A stretch of 64,000 nucleotides of DNA, from assembly GCF_001680005.1 (NCBI RefSeq), contig NC_033568.1:1054001-1118000 (forward strand), given 5' to 3'. Positions within the stretch are counted from its first letter, which is position 1; each line of letters begins with the position of its first letter. This DNA is from Plasmodium coatneyi. Taxonomy: Eukaryota; Apicomplexa; Aconoidasida; Haemosporida; Plasmodiidae. Position numbers and translations under genes: made by a program. Of the stretch, positions 43,642 through 54,421 are shown one piece after another. Under the pieces are notes generated by a model. That model searched no databases. It was not told the origin of the DNA and saw nothing but the letters and a program-made list of their open reading frames with translations.

Positions 43642-46600
43642 GTTTTAATGGTACAAGGGGTTCATATTTAACGTAGCACATCCGAGCAGGGGTGTCACAT
43701 TAGCATGTGGAACTACACGTCGACACATGCACACATGGATACGTATCACGACTGCGTGTCCTTCCTCCCTCTGCTTTTACGAATCCACAATTGCTGTGTT
43801 TAGGAACAATGTGACAAATTCAAAAAGGGCTGCTCGTCCAAAAATGGTCAGACGTCCAAAGGTTCACACGGGGAAAAACAAGGGGGTTAAAAAATGCCTT
43901 GCATTCGAGCAGATCGAGCCGATTAAAAATATGCCACGAGGACGCAGCAGCTACATACATGTGCATATACGTCCTCAACGTAGATAAAATGCTCATGTAC
44001 AATTTGTTGCACTCCAGTTGTTAAAAAAATGTGAACAGCACGATGCTACGTGAAGGGGAAAACGCCAAGAAATGCCGCTATGTGGTGATGGAAAAAACCC
44101 CAAAAGAGGGGAAATGAACGAAGGGAGCATATATATAAAAAAAGTGGGATGCAGGGAACGAATGAAAAACTGCAGCGCGCAAAATGTGACACAAACTGAA
44201 CTGTGAAGAGGCGCGCACGCGAAGATGAAGTACAAAAATGAAACAGAAAAAAAATGAAACGCAGAAAAGCGAATAAACATGAAATGAATGGAAAAAAAAA
44301 GAATAAGAGAAATGGAGAAAAATGAAGGAAAATACAGAAAAATGAAGAAACTGAAACATGAAAATTGTAAACGTAAAAAATATTCAAATAAAAAGGTAAA
44401 CAAGTCATTACATTCAAATGCAAGTTTCGCAAGATTACATGTATAACAGTGACAGCGCGTACAGTACAGCGCAGCGTACGTACTATACCGTGAGAGTGAC
44501 CAACAGGGTTACGTACATATGGGCGCATGTATACCGTATACTTATACGTATATACTTAAAGCCATTTTACGCTATCCGAAAAAGAAGAAAAAAAAAAAAA
44601 AAAAAGATAGGGTCGTGCATGCGCGGTTTTTACGTACAGCATGTACGTACATACATGTACTACTGTACGTATTTATTTGTACCGTCACGCATATTGTACT
44701 TTTTGAACGTAGGTGCGTTTGCCTGGCGGTGAATGCAGCGCGGCAGCTATGGAACACGACCATGTGGAAATACGGAATAATACGGAAAAATGCAAGTAGG
44801 AAAAAAGGCAAATGTCAAAATATACAGGTATCAAAATATATAAATTGCCGCTGCATCATGACGTATTCAAAATACTCCCATACATGGCAGCATTCGTGCG
44901 CTCGCGTATAATACGTCAGCGCCTACGCTTGTTTACCCTTGCATTCGCATACCTCACGCCCTTTCTTACAGGCCCGCCAGGCGCAAACCCTTTGTACGCC
45001 CCGCCCTCGGCTGTATTATGCATACGTGCATACAATATGATAGGGCTACAATAAGCATACACGTGCAGCATACATGCATAACAACGCAGTGCACGCCCAA
45101 GGGCCAGCACTCCAAATGAGATGAAAAAAAAACGCTCGGTAAATGGTTATGCCCTAACGCAAAATTTGCATTTGTGTTGGCGAACGCACGGAAGGCAGTC
45201 AATTTAGGGGAAATTAAAAAGAAGTCGTAAAGGTAGCGACAAAGGAAGTGGTTTTACCCAGCCAGATAATTTTTACGTCCTCCATTTTTCATTTCGGTTA
45301 AGAAGGCAATTTACAGCCTTTCCACATGCGTTTTAAATGCCCTTCTCGCAAAAGCAAACTCGCTAAAAAATGTACGTTATGTGAAGCAACCAAAAGGTAC
45401 GGAACGATGGGGGATTGAGGAAAAAAAAAAAAAAATAATAAATGATAAATAAGTAAAGGGCGGATAACAGTCATAGCAGTAGAAAAAGAAAAGTTAACGA
45501 ACGGGTGGAAAAAGTGAAAAGAAAAAGGAAAAAGTCAAAGGAAAAGATTAAGGGTAACAAGCAGGCCAACTAGGAGCCTGTAAAAGATGCGAAGAGGGGA
45601 GGCACGAAGGAAGGCTTTCCACATGTACTGTAAATTTACATAAGGTTAAAATGTCCACTGGGACCTTTTCATAAGTACAGTTAAATTTGCATAAAGGAAA
45701 AGAACACCTAAAGTTACGTACACTATGTATGCATGTATTTATTTATTTGGATAGATGTTACGCGCCCTGTTCAGACACCGCTTTCTAAATCTGTTCAATT
45801 GAAAAATTCTTGTCGAGGGTTACACAACGTAGATCCGCGAATTCACTTGGGGGTCTTTCTTCCCCGCACATGCACTTATACTTATGGTTCATTTTTTTTA
45901 CGTCTTACTGAAAAGAGCGTCACTTAATTTTGCAATATTGGCGGAATCGGGGAAACACTTCGGGGTATATTCAAAGGGAAAGAAATAAAAAAAAAAAAAA
46001 AAAAGCGGAAAGGTTGTAGTAGTCGGTGTGTAAATAAACGAGTATGCTTCGCCTGTTATTCTTTTTACTCATTTATGCGGGCACATTTTTATACATACAC
46101 ATGCACGTATATTTACACGCATATGTACAATTATGGGCTTGTGAGGACCGGTGGGGACGGTTCTAAGGTGCTAAGCTAACGAGCACGCTTGTCACGGTGG
46201 CTAAAATGGAATTCGTCCCGTGTGTAAGTTACAAGTGTTGGTTAATGTCCCATTGATTCGACTGTGGTTACTATTCTGTTGTTATTATATTATATTACTT
46301 TTATTTTTTATTTATTTTTTTCGCTGTAGCCATCATGCTCATGGCCCCCGTGCACACACGCGCAGGTGACCTGTACATACAGCAAAAATTGTGCAAGTCT
46401 ACGTGAACGAACACATGTGAGCGTACTTCCCGTGCAACGGGTAGGTACAACATCCAGACGTTATGCAATTCCGATGAGTGGAAAACAAATTGTAAAAAAA
46501 AAGGAAAATTTTGCACAGCAAGTAACGGAGACAGTTACTGCGCCTCGCTAGTGTACAAAAAGGGTACATTAGTATACAGATATTTTTTCCCCACATGGGG

Positions 46601-46899
46601 AGGTCTTTTCCCCGCGTTGTTATTTTCACCCATTTGGGGTCATCAAAGGGATGGGCAAATAACACCCGCGTGAGAAGCGAACGTGTTACGAAGTGATCAC
46701 GCAAAAAGGTGACAAACTGAGGGGACGTGCAACATGCACATTCTATTATCCCCCATTGAGGGGATACTCATAAATAAGCCATTTAAAGCTATATATATGT
46801 GTGTGTGAGATGTATACAGGGTGGGACGTATGCGGAGTGGCAACAAATCACCTTTAATGGGTGGGTCAGTTGCTGCATGTCTTTCCTCCCAAATTAAGA
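43642..46899. other. Long NOT1 upstream region with TACGTA cluster
   Basis: 3.26 kb between the NOT1 start and the stop of the HRDC gene, both on the - strand. It is probably the NOT1 promoter and 5' UTR. Six TACGTA palindromes lie within about 200 bases (44476-44672) and another near 45715, with poly-A tracts near 44588 and 45420. No convincing coding exon or RNA gene was found. Confidence 0.55.
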
Positions 46900-47856
46900 C
46901 TAGTCCGTGGAACCAGATAGGAAAACATTCAAAATGTCGTGGCCATATTTTCTTATTTTATTTTCCCCGAATCCGATCAGATTCAAATTTTTTATGTCGT
47001 CAATCGAGCTGGGGCGATGCAACAGAAGTAGTTTTAAATTTTTCGTGCTGATTACTTTTTCCGGATCTGTAATGTTATTCCATTTGGACAATTTAACTCT
47101 GCATTCTAGTAGATTCTTTAGCAAGCTACCATCTTTGCTAGTAGCAGGTTCTTGTGACGAGTTCTCCACCTTTGTCTGGCTTGTTCGCTTAATGCAATTG
47201 CTTTCGTAGGAAGGTGGCGATGTAATTCTTACTGTGTCAGCTTCTCTCACGTTTGACGCGTTCTTATAATTGGGCGTGTCGTCCTGGCTGAACAGACAGT
47301 AATTATTCTGTACGGCGCTATCTCTCACAGGGTTATCCTCATATGGCTGATCAGGAGGATGCTTATACATGTTACTCATGTTGCTATGTTCGCTGTATCC
47401 GTAATTCACACGGCTGTCATTATTAGCGTGTTTGTCATACTTGCGATAGTCCTGATTATATGCAATGGTATGATAATCAGCCTGATCACACAGACTTGCC
47501 TCCTTCACCAGAACGTTATTATGTAAAGCATCCTTTGGCACTCTGCTGAATTGGCCATACATATACTCCTCCTTCTTGGCCTTCCCATTTGTTATACCAT
47601 TTGCTACCGTATCCCCGTTATAGTCTAAATGTTTCATCTCGTCACTGTCATGGTGATCCAAAGTGTCTACCAATTTTAACAACTCGTTGAGACTTAAGTA
47701 GGAGTTGGGCGGACAGGAATATCGAATCTTCCTGTCACTTAAATAATTTCGAATGTTCACGTTATTTGGAGCGCTATAATATTTATATGGGATGTTGTTA
47801 TCCTCTAGCGATTTTATCTGCTTATGCAGGTTATTTATTACTTTTCCCTTTTTCAT
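46900..47856 (-). CDS. Protein with a lone C-terminal HRDC-like domain
   Basis: Single-exon 318-residue protein. Residues about 249-315 fit the HRDC pattern (helicase and RNase D C-terminal, a nucleic-acid-binding helical fold): CRVKLSKWNN, then LKLLLLHRPSSIDD, then IGFGENKIRKYGHDILNVF, matching the family's P...L..L...GVG..K...YG..IL core. No helicase or nuclease domain precedes it; residues 1-240 are polar, Asn/Asp/Tyr-rich and without known domains. HRDC domains usually position RecQ helicases or RNase D on nucleic acid, and in RNA polymerase the Rpb4/RPC9 fold is related, so a partner protein may supply activity. Function is inference. The start has the favourable context AAAATG. Confidence 0.7.
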   Translation of the reverse strand: MKKGKVINNLHKQIKSLEDNNIPYKYYSAPNNVNIRNYLSDRKIRYSCPPNSYLSLNELLKLVDTLDHHDSDEMKHLDYNGDTVANGITNGKAKKEEYMYGQFSRVPKDALHNNVLVKEASLCDQADYHTIAYNQDYRKYDKHANNDSRVNYGYSEHSNMSNMYKHPPDQPYEDNPVRDSAVQNNYCLFSQDDTPNYKNASNVREADTVRITSPPSYESNCIKRTSQTKVENSSQEPATSKDGSLLKNLLECRVKLSKWNNITDPEKVISTKNLKLLLLHRPSSIDDIKNLNLIGFGENKIRKYGHDILNVFLSGSTD

Positions 47857-48452
47857 TTTGAGAAGGGGCGACGTGCGAGCGTCGGAGGGGGGCTAGTGAA
47901 GCTTCTCGCACATCAGACGAAGTGGCATCCCCCCCAAATTGCTTTACCCCATTCAAAGAAAATGGCCACGAAAAAGGGGACAACGAAACAATGGTTAACT
48001 CGCAAATTTGTTTTCGCATTGTGCAAAGGGGAAGGGGGGAAAACGAGCGGATAGGCCTCCATCCAGTTGCACTTCAAAAGGGCAGAAAAAAAAAAAAACT
48101 TCAAAATGGGCAAGATTACCAAACAGGTGCCAGTAATCACCCAATGTGTACAAACAATTTGCAAATCATGCGAACATTTTCACCCTTAGCGACAGCACGG
48201 TTTGCCCATTTTTTATAAATTGTAATGCACAACATTTTATTATCCTTCCAAATTGATCTTTCATAAGTATTGGCACAAATAGGTAAAAAAAAAAAAAAAT
48301 TGGCAAATATGCATTATGGGCAGTAATGACTCTTAAGAAGTTCCTTCTAAATTTTTCACTCTCGTAATCTCATCGCATTGTCCCCCCCTATGATCTTACA
48401 CTTCGCTTTTGCATTTCCCACCGATGGGTGAATCAATGGAGTACAACTGAGC
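47857..48452. other. Intergenic upstream of HRDC-domain gene
   Basis: Probable promoter and 5' UTR of the HRDC-domain gene, with A-runs at 48087 and 48284. Small open frames here have no recognisable feature. Confidence 0.5.
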
Positions 48453-48831
48453 TTATGCTACTTCCTCCTTATTTGCTAAATCGTTTTTCCCCCCTTTGAG
48501 AGAAATTTTCATAGCAAAATCGTGCACTTTAAAAATAGACATATCATAGGTATGCCATAAAATGGCTAGCTTAGCACACCATAGGAAAATTAGCAGGAAA
48601 GTTCTCAATTTGTCTGTGGATGTAAAAACGCCACTCTTTTGTCTCTTCATGTAGAAGGATATATGCATGCGGGGGTAAATATATTCCCCTTCTAAATTTA
48701 GTTCTCTAAAAGAGGTAAAAACAAAAAAAATACCTTTCCGTTTTATACTTCCAAAAAATTTGCTCCGCGCCTGTGATGAGTTTCAAAAATGGATTGTAGT
48801 TTTTTAATATGTGAATATAGAGGATGTCCAT
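48453..48831 (-). CDS. Small two-exon protein with one membrane segment, unrecognised
   Basis: Exon 1 (48831-48734) begins MDILYIHILKNYNPFLKL and ends at a GTATTT donor with two bases of a codon. Two in-phase acceptors exist: CTTTTAG giving exon 2 from 48705 (intron only 28 bases, 116 aa), or GAAGAG giving exon 2 from 48642 (intron 91 bases, 95 aa). Exon 2 ends at 48453. A hydrophobic stretch TFLLIFLWCAKLAILWH could cross a membrane. I recognise no family. The 28-base intron would be unusually short, so the longer one or a frameshift is more likely. It lies between the HRDC gene and the alveolin, all on the - strand. Confidence 0.4.
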
Positions 48832-49371
48832 TTTTTATATATAGCCCATACGTACGAACGTGCGTGTTGCAAAAGTTAAGATAACAAGGGCAGTGGTAGA
48901 GGCAATGCGATCCAACTCCACTGAATCGTTTCAGTTCTTTCCTGTTTTGTGGGGATCCCCTCCATTTCACCATAAAAGTGCGTTTTTACAGCACAGAACG
49001 AATGAACGTTTTGAGCCCTGCCTCATCGGACACCCAACCCACCCATAGGGTTTAAAAAAGTTTGCAATATTCTTATACGTCCCTATGAACTAGTAAACTC
49101 ATTCACTTGTGCTATATCGTTAGCGAGGTCGGTGGGCAGATGGGATAATTTTCCTTCCTTTTTTTTTAGTCCTCCTTACAGTAGTAGCCGCTATTGCTCT
49201 TCATAGTTGGCTAAAGGGATTCTAATAACGCGGTTTTTATGACGTTTAAAGTGGAAAAAAGGAGTAGGGGCAAACTGACGCACAGGTAGGCGGATGCACA
49301 TATAGACAGATACACATGTAAGCAGACGCACATCTAAGCGGATGCGCAGTAGCACCGCCAAGCACCACCAT
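48832..49371. other. Intergenic between small gene and alveolin
   Basis: 5' flank of the small gene and 3' flank of the alveolin. It contains short GCACAT/GCAGA(C/T)-type imperfect repeats around 49280-49350. No gene is seen. Confidence 0.5.
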
Positions 49372-50592
49372 TTAGTAGAACGACCTTTTGGACTGCTTCA
49401 CTATAAGTTCCGCTGAGGTTCTCTTGGTGGGCGAACTTTGTTCCGAAAAATCTTTACTGTACACATAATTCTTGTTGTCTTCATAGTTTTCCTCTTGGGT
49501 GTGTCTCCCCCTATTGTCATTATAAGCCGAATAGGAATAATAGTATTTATCAAACGGTTCAGATGAGTTCAGGTTATTTTCGTTATGGGTAATCCCATTC
49601 CCTCTGCTGTCATATCTGTAATTACTAGCATACGTATTGTAATTTTCGTTCTCGTTATGGGTACCCCCATCCTGATAATCATAATAGTTGCGCGATCCTT
49701 CATCCATGTAGCGGCCATCCATATGGGTTTCATTTTTAGAATAGTCCCTCTTATAATATCCATCATTTACCCGACTATCTGTACCTGTAGCACTTCGCTT
49801 CATTTGGGCAGCTGAATACATTTCGCCTTTTTCCCTTTTAGGGGAACCCACATCTGATGCATAACCATCGAATGCATCTTCCCCGTCGTAATGATTAGAA
49901 TCGTTATTTACCACCCTCTGAAATGTAGGGTATGGAACTCCTTGTGCAATTTGTTTATCTGGTTTGTAGCAAAATTGTGGAATGTCATACGGTAAAGGGA
50001 CATTAATATAGACGTCCTTCGGAGGGCCAACTGGCGTAGGCACATAAATTGGCACCTCTATTTGTACATCTTCCACTTCAGGCACCTCGTAAATTTTTTC
50101 TATTACTTTTGTGTACGGTTTGTGAACAATATGTTCCTGTTCAATATCGACGTATTCTACTGGACCTGGTACATGTCTTATTTTTTCGATTTCTCTTATT
50201 TTTAATTTGGGGACAATTCTAACCTGTTCCACTGGGATGTCTACCACCTTTACGGAATCTACAAATCTTGTTACTTCTCTCACTTCCGGAACTTCCACAA
50301 TCTTTGGTGCCTTGTGAAAAACGGGAACTTCCGCGTGTCTTTGAAAATGATGTAGTCTGCATCTATGTGCACTAAAAAGTGGAGATGCACGAAGGTGCCT
50401 TTTTCTAATTAATGGGTTGGAGTGGCATAACTCGCCCATACTGCCGGCGTAAAATGGAGACCCCATTTGTACGTTATAACCATCATAGGGGTAGCTAATT
50501 CTTCGGGTGGGATTTACGCACAAATTTTCGCCGTTTAATACCATCGATATGTTATTTGATACTACTAGCGATTGCTCATCGGTTGACAGCTT
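49372..50592 (-). CDS. Alveolin, inner membrane complex (IMC1 family) protein
   Basis: Alveolins form the filament network under the inner membrane complex of apicomplexan cells and give them shape and strength. Counting from the first in-frame Met (50544), residues about 71-170 are the typical alveolin core: V/I/P/E-rich imperfect repeats such as IVEVPEVREV, VKVVDIPVEQV, IEKIYEVPEVEDV and IEVPIYVPTP. The remaining C-terminal 200 residues are polar, Asn/Tyr/Asp-rich. The frame continues upstream of that Met to 50592, right after a CTTTTCAG acceptor, so the Met is probably internal and a short 5' exon was not located. It ends with KRSFY. By synteny it may be IMC1l of P. falciparum (from memory, unsure). 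The promoter side faces prefoldin 2. Confidence 0.88.
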   Translation of the reverse strand, partial: KLSTDEQSLVVSNNISMVLNGENLCVNPTRRISYPYDGYNVQMGSPFYAGSMGELCHSNPLIRKRHLRASPLFSAHRCRLHHFQRHAEVPVFHKAPKIVEVPEVREVTRFVDSVKVVDIPVEQVRIVPKLKIREIEKIRHVPGPVEYVDIEQEHIVHKPYTKVIEKIYEVPEVEDVQIEVPIYVPTPVGPPKDVYINVPLPYDIPQFCYKPDKQIAQGVPYPTFQRVVNNDSNHYDGEDAFDGYASDVGSPKREKGEMYSAAQMKRSATGTDSRVNDGYYKRDYSKNETHMDGRYMDEGSRNYYDYQDGGTHNENENYNTYASNYRYDSRGNGITHNENNLNSSEPFDKYYYSYSAYNDNRGRHTQEENYEDNKNYVYSKDFSEQSSPTKRTSAELIVKQSKRSFY

Positions 50593-53111
50593 CTGAAAAG
50601 AGCTAGCATGTCATGGGAAAATCGTATGTTATGTTTTACGAGAAATGCGTCATATGCGATGTGCCACACGTTATACACATTTCGAGCTTTTTTTGCCAAA
50701 ATATGAACTTTCGCTACAGCAGTGCTATCTCAAAAGGGCGCGCGTCTGTCAACGCATGTATAAACGTTAACGCGTCTTCAAAAACTGTCCGTAAATGATG
50801 GAAGAGGGGGATTTTTTTTTTAAAGGTTATTCCTGTATAATCTGTGCAGTATTTTACTTTATGACAAAAAATTGAAAAAGAAAGAACAAAAAAAAAAAAG
50901 GGCAAGAGTATGCTCACGTTAAAGAGTGTGATAAATGCAGGTACTGCAGGTTACCATTTTAAATGTAAGATGCAAATAAGAATGTTTCTTATCTGTATCG
51001 AATAAGGCCAAAAGGATGGTGAGGGCGGCAAAAAAAAAAAAAGACAACTTTTGAGAATTTTTCCTTAAATCGTGGCTGTATAGGGAATTTCTTTTCTCAA
51101 CATTTAGGCAGAAATAGAGAACATGATGTAGCAGGAAAAGAAAAAAAAAAAAAAAAGACAGTTAAAATGAACGTATAAAAAAGTGGAAGTTAAAACGAGG
51201 AGCTAAACACAAAGGGGTGAACACGTCGCGGTGATCATAAGAAAAATTTTTCTGTCCTTAATTTTTTGTGTATAAGGAACGGTGTTTTCGTACCAGTTTC
51301 ATGCAAACGTGTATGTATATTTATCTGTCCACATTTTACCTGATCTGTTAAAATTTTTTTTTTTTTTATAGTTGTTACCAAAAAGGTTAGCACTGTGTGA
51401 GTGTATGCAACACTTTATGCAATTTCTTTTCTTTTTTAATAAAAATTATGAACAGCCAATAACATATTTGATTAAAAAAAAAAAAAAAAAATAGCTGTTT
51501 GGAAGCTTATATAGCTAATGTAGATAAAACATTTTAATTTAATTTAATTTGCCAGATTAGCTCTAAAATTGACTCCAAGTTCTGCGTGTTGTAGTGGGAA
51601 AAAAGCGCAAGGAACAAATTTGTTCTTCAAAAAGGAGATCAGGTTTGTGCAAGTTTTTCTCTTTTTTTGTTTTTCCCACCACGAATAGATCTTTTTTTAC
51701 GTGCTGCAGAAATGATTACTTTTTCACTTGTCAAGAGCTACGTGGAGAAGTGGACAATCTTACTAAAAATAGAAAAAAGTGCTTCACGTCTTTTGAGCAG
51801 AAAAACGAAAATACATTTCCTAAGGTTATATTGCGAAAAGGTGTATTTGCACGTGTAAGGCAAATTTCGAACGTTTTAAATATATCTCCCGAAACGGTCT
51901 ATGTGCCAGGGGTGGGCGCCTCTCCCGGAACTTTCCAGAGTTCATTCATGAGAGAGGCATGCTTACATTCGAACTTTTGGAAAAAATTCCATGCGGGAAT
52001 GGGAAAATTTCATTACATGGTTTTAATTTTGTCTTTTCTACCCGCCATGCGTGCAAAATTATGCGGTTATTATAAAAACTGTCCTGCAAAACGAATTGTG
52101 ATTCATTTCCCAGGGTTGATACGTTATATTTTTCTTATCATCCCATGCGTACGTGTGTACACCCCCCTAGTGGTGGACATACACACAATTAGTTACAGTT
52201 GTGTAATTTAAACATGTGCGTATAGGTTCGTTCCCCTTTTTAGCAACTTTCTGCTTTCGTATTTTCAACTTTGTGCTAATTACAATTGCAAATTTTGCTT
52301 AATTTTGCCTCTTTAGGCGGTTCGCAAGAATGCTGGATGTGTTATAAACAGCGGATAAATACGACAAGTCTTACGTTACATAAAAAGCGGGTTTCTCTCA
52401 AGGGGTAAAATTGGAAAAAGAAATTTCATTATATAGTTAAATTATACACAGTTCTTCATTTTTCCTATTTCCTTTTAATTAACATCTACACAGTCCCTTT
52501 ACGTAACACGTAATAAATAAAAACCTTTATGTTCGTTTTGTACTTTCGATGAGGAAATTTGGCGTGGATGGAAAAGGAAATATAAACTGGCATCCCCACG
52601 AAATACGTACATATTTCCAAAAAGCCCGATTTTGTTTCACAATGTGTGCTGAGATATGAGAACAGCAAAAACAGGTACCTCAAAAAAATAGCATATGACT
52701 TAAGCGTTTAATTGGCCTTTTCAAAACACACGTAAAAAATGAAGTTAGAAAAATAAATGCACAGGATGGGGACGCTCTTCTTTTTCTTTTTTCTTCATTT
52801 TTTTATCACAATATTGCTCCCTCCAAACATTTCCCAAACGTGTGATGCGAAGTTCTTTTTTTTTCTTCCTCTCAGCTAAGTGATACATTCGACATGACGA
52901 ATAAGCATAATTAATGGCCCCCCTTATGTTAAGAATTTTATTAATGTTTTTCTTCGCTCGCGAATAAACGTATGTACACGTGAGCCGTGTACATATATGT
53001 TCGTGCCTTCGTGTAATTCGAGCAAACACCCCCGTGAGTAAATTTTTGGCGGGAATTATACACAAAGCCTCTAACCCTTTGCAACGGCATTTTCGATGAG
53101 AATTTCACAAA
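50593..53111. other. Divergent intergenic region, alveolin and prefoldin 2
   Basis: About 2.5 kb between head-to-head genes, with several A and T runs (50883, 51033, 51143, 51355, 51474). It should contain the alveolin 5' exon and both promoters. A 205-codon frame at 51594-52211 has no domain or composition that supports it. Confidence 0.5.
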
Positions 53112-54013
53112 ATGGAAACTAAGAGTACCACCCAAGCATCCAATCTGAGTGAACAGAATGAGGCTAAGTCAACGTACGAACAAATTGAAAAGGATAGAGT
53201 CCAACTGGTATCCAAGATAGAAGAGTTATACCAGGATGTCGTCGAACACAAGTACGATAAGCATGTTTTGCATTAATGTAAATTTGCACCATAATTTGGC
53301 AATGATGTAGGCATATCCTTTTTACCTTTTTATTTTATTATTTTATTTTTCTCTTCTTTTTCCCCCTTTTGCGTAATAACTACAAAGACTTGTTCTGGAA
53401 GCCTTGGAGAATGTCCCCTCAGACAGACGGTGCTACAGAATGGTTGGAGAAATACTGGTCGAAAGAACTGTTGGCGAGATTAAACCAGCTTTGGTAGATC
53501 ATAAGAACAAGGTACAAGCAGTTTTACACGAACATATCTCACAGCGTGTATCTTTATCTTCATCCTTAAATGGAACTGTTACCATTTTTTTTTCTTTTGT
53601 CCGTTTAGATGTAGAGCAAAGTATACCACTCTGCTCAACCACACACGTGGGTGAGAAACGCTACTTCTTTACCACGTCTGCAACGCCTCATTAATACTTT
53701 CGCAGGTGGAACAAATCATAGCCGAGTGCCAGAAGAAGTTGGACGAAAAGAACTCCGAACTTACACAATTTGTGAAAAAGTAATTTTTCTTGTATCCTTT
53801 TTTTTTGTACATTTTGTGGTTGCCCTTTCATGGTTGCTACTCCCCCTCCCTTTGGTGTAAATTATCATGATGTTTGCATCACTTTGAAAAAAAACTCCTT
53901 TTTGCAGTGCAAAGACGGCCATATCACCAACCGACCTTGCTTCGAAGAAGCCTCAAGATAGCAATGGCAATTTTAGCGACAAAGACAAAAAGACGGAAGG
54001 GATTATGTTTTAA
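53112..54013 (+). CDS. PFDN2: Prefoldin subunit 2
   Basis: Prefoldin is a hexameric chaperone that delivers unfolded actin and tubulin to the chaperonin TRiC/CCT. Four exons (53112-53251, 53388-53511, 53706-53779, 53908-54013) join in consistent phases (2, 0, 2) to give 147 residues, close to the 154 of human PFDN2. Exon 2 holds the family signature DRRCYRMVGEILVERTV, matching RKCYRMVGGVLVERTV of the human protein, and is followed by IKPALVDHKNK. Helical, heptad-rich sequence flanks it on both sides, as expected for the two coiled-coil arms of a beta-class prefoldin. The C-terminal 30 residues are a polar extension. It is convergent with the lysyl-tRNA synthetase gene. Confidence 0.93.
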
Positions 54014-54421
54014 CAGCTAGAACAAATTACCCTCTACATGTGTACCATAAGTTTATTCACCTTTTTTTTTCGCAATTTTTTTTTTATTTGTTTAGTAACC
54101 TGCCAAACTGGCACCATATAAAGGTTTCATTTTTTATTAGTGTGCATGTACACGTATATATGCATGCTTCCACGTATGTATGCATTTGTTTTTGATAAGA
54201 TGCTTATTCATTTTGTGTAAGCTAGTTTTTTTCGCTCTGTGTAAAATAGTTTTTTTTTTAACATGGCGAATTTAGTTTTTTCCAATTAACACCCCATGTG
54301 TGCAAACAAAGACGCATGTGTGATTTAAAAATTTTCACAAAATATGACACAAAAAAAAAAAAAAAAAAATGACACCTATACCGATGGGCATGTATTATTC
54401 CCCAGTGTGTGCGTGTCCAAT
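54014..54421. other. Convergent intergenic gap
   Basis: 3' flanks of prefoldin 2 and lysyl-tRNA synthetase; T- and A-runs (54062, 54249, 54351) and AT-rich sequence, no gene seen. Confidence 0.5.

Noticed and set aside
51594..52211. 205-codon frame on the + strand between alveolin and prefoldin 2
   Set aside because: No domain, no biased low-complexity or conserved pattern, starts in AT-rich spacer, and lies where the promoter and 5' exon of the alveolin are expected.
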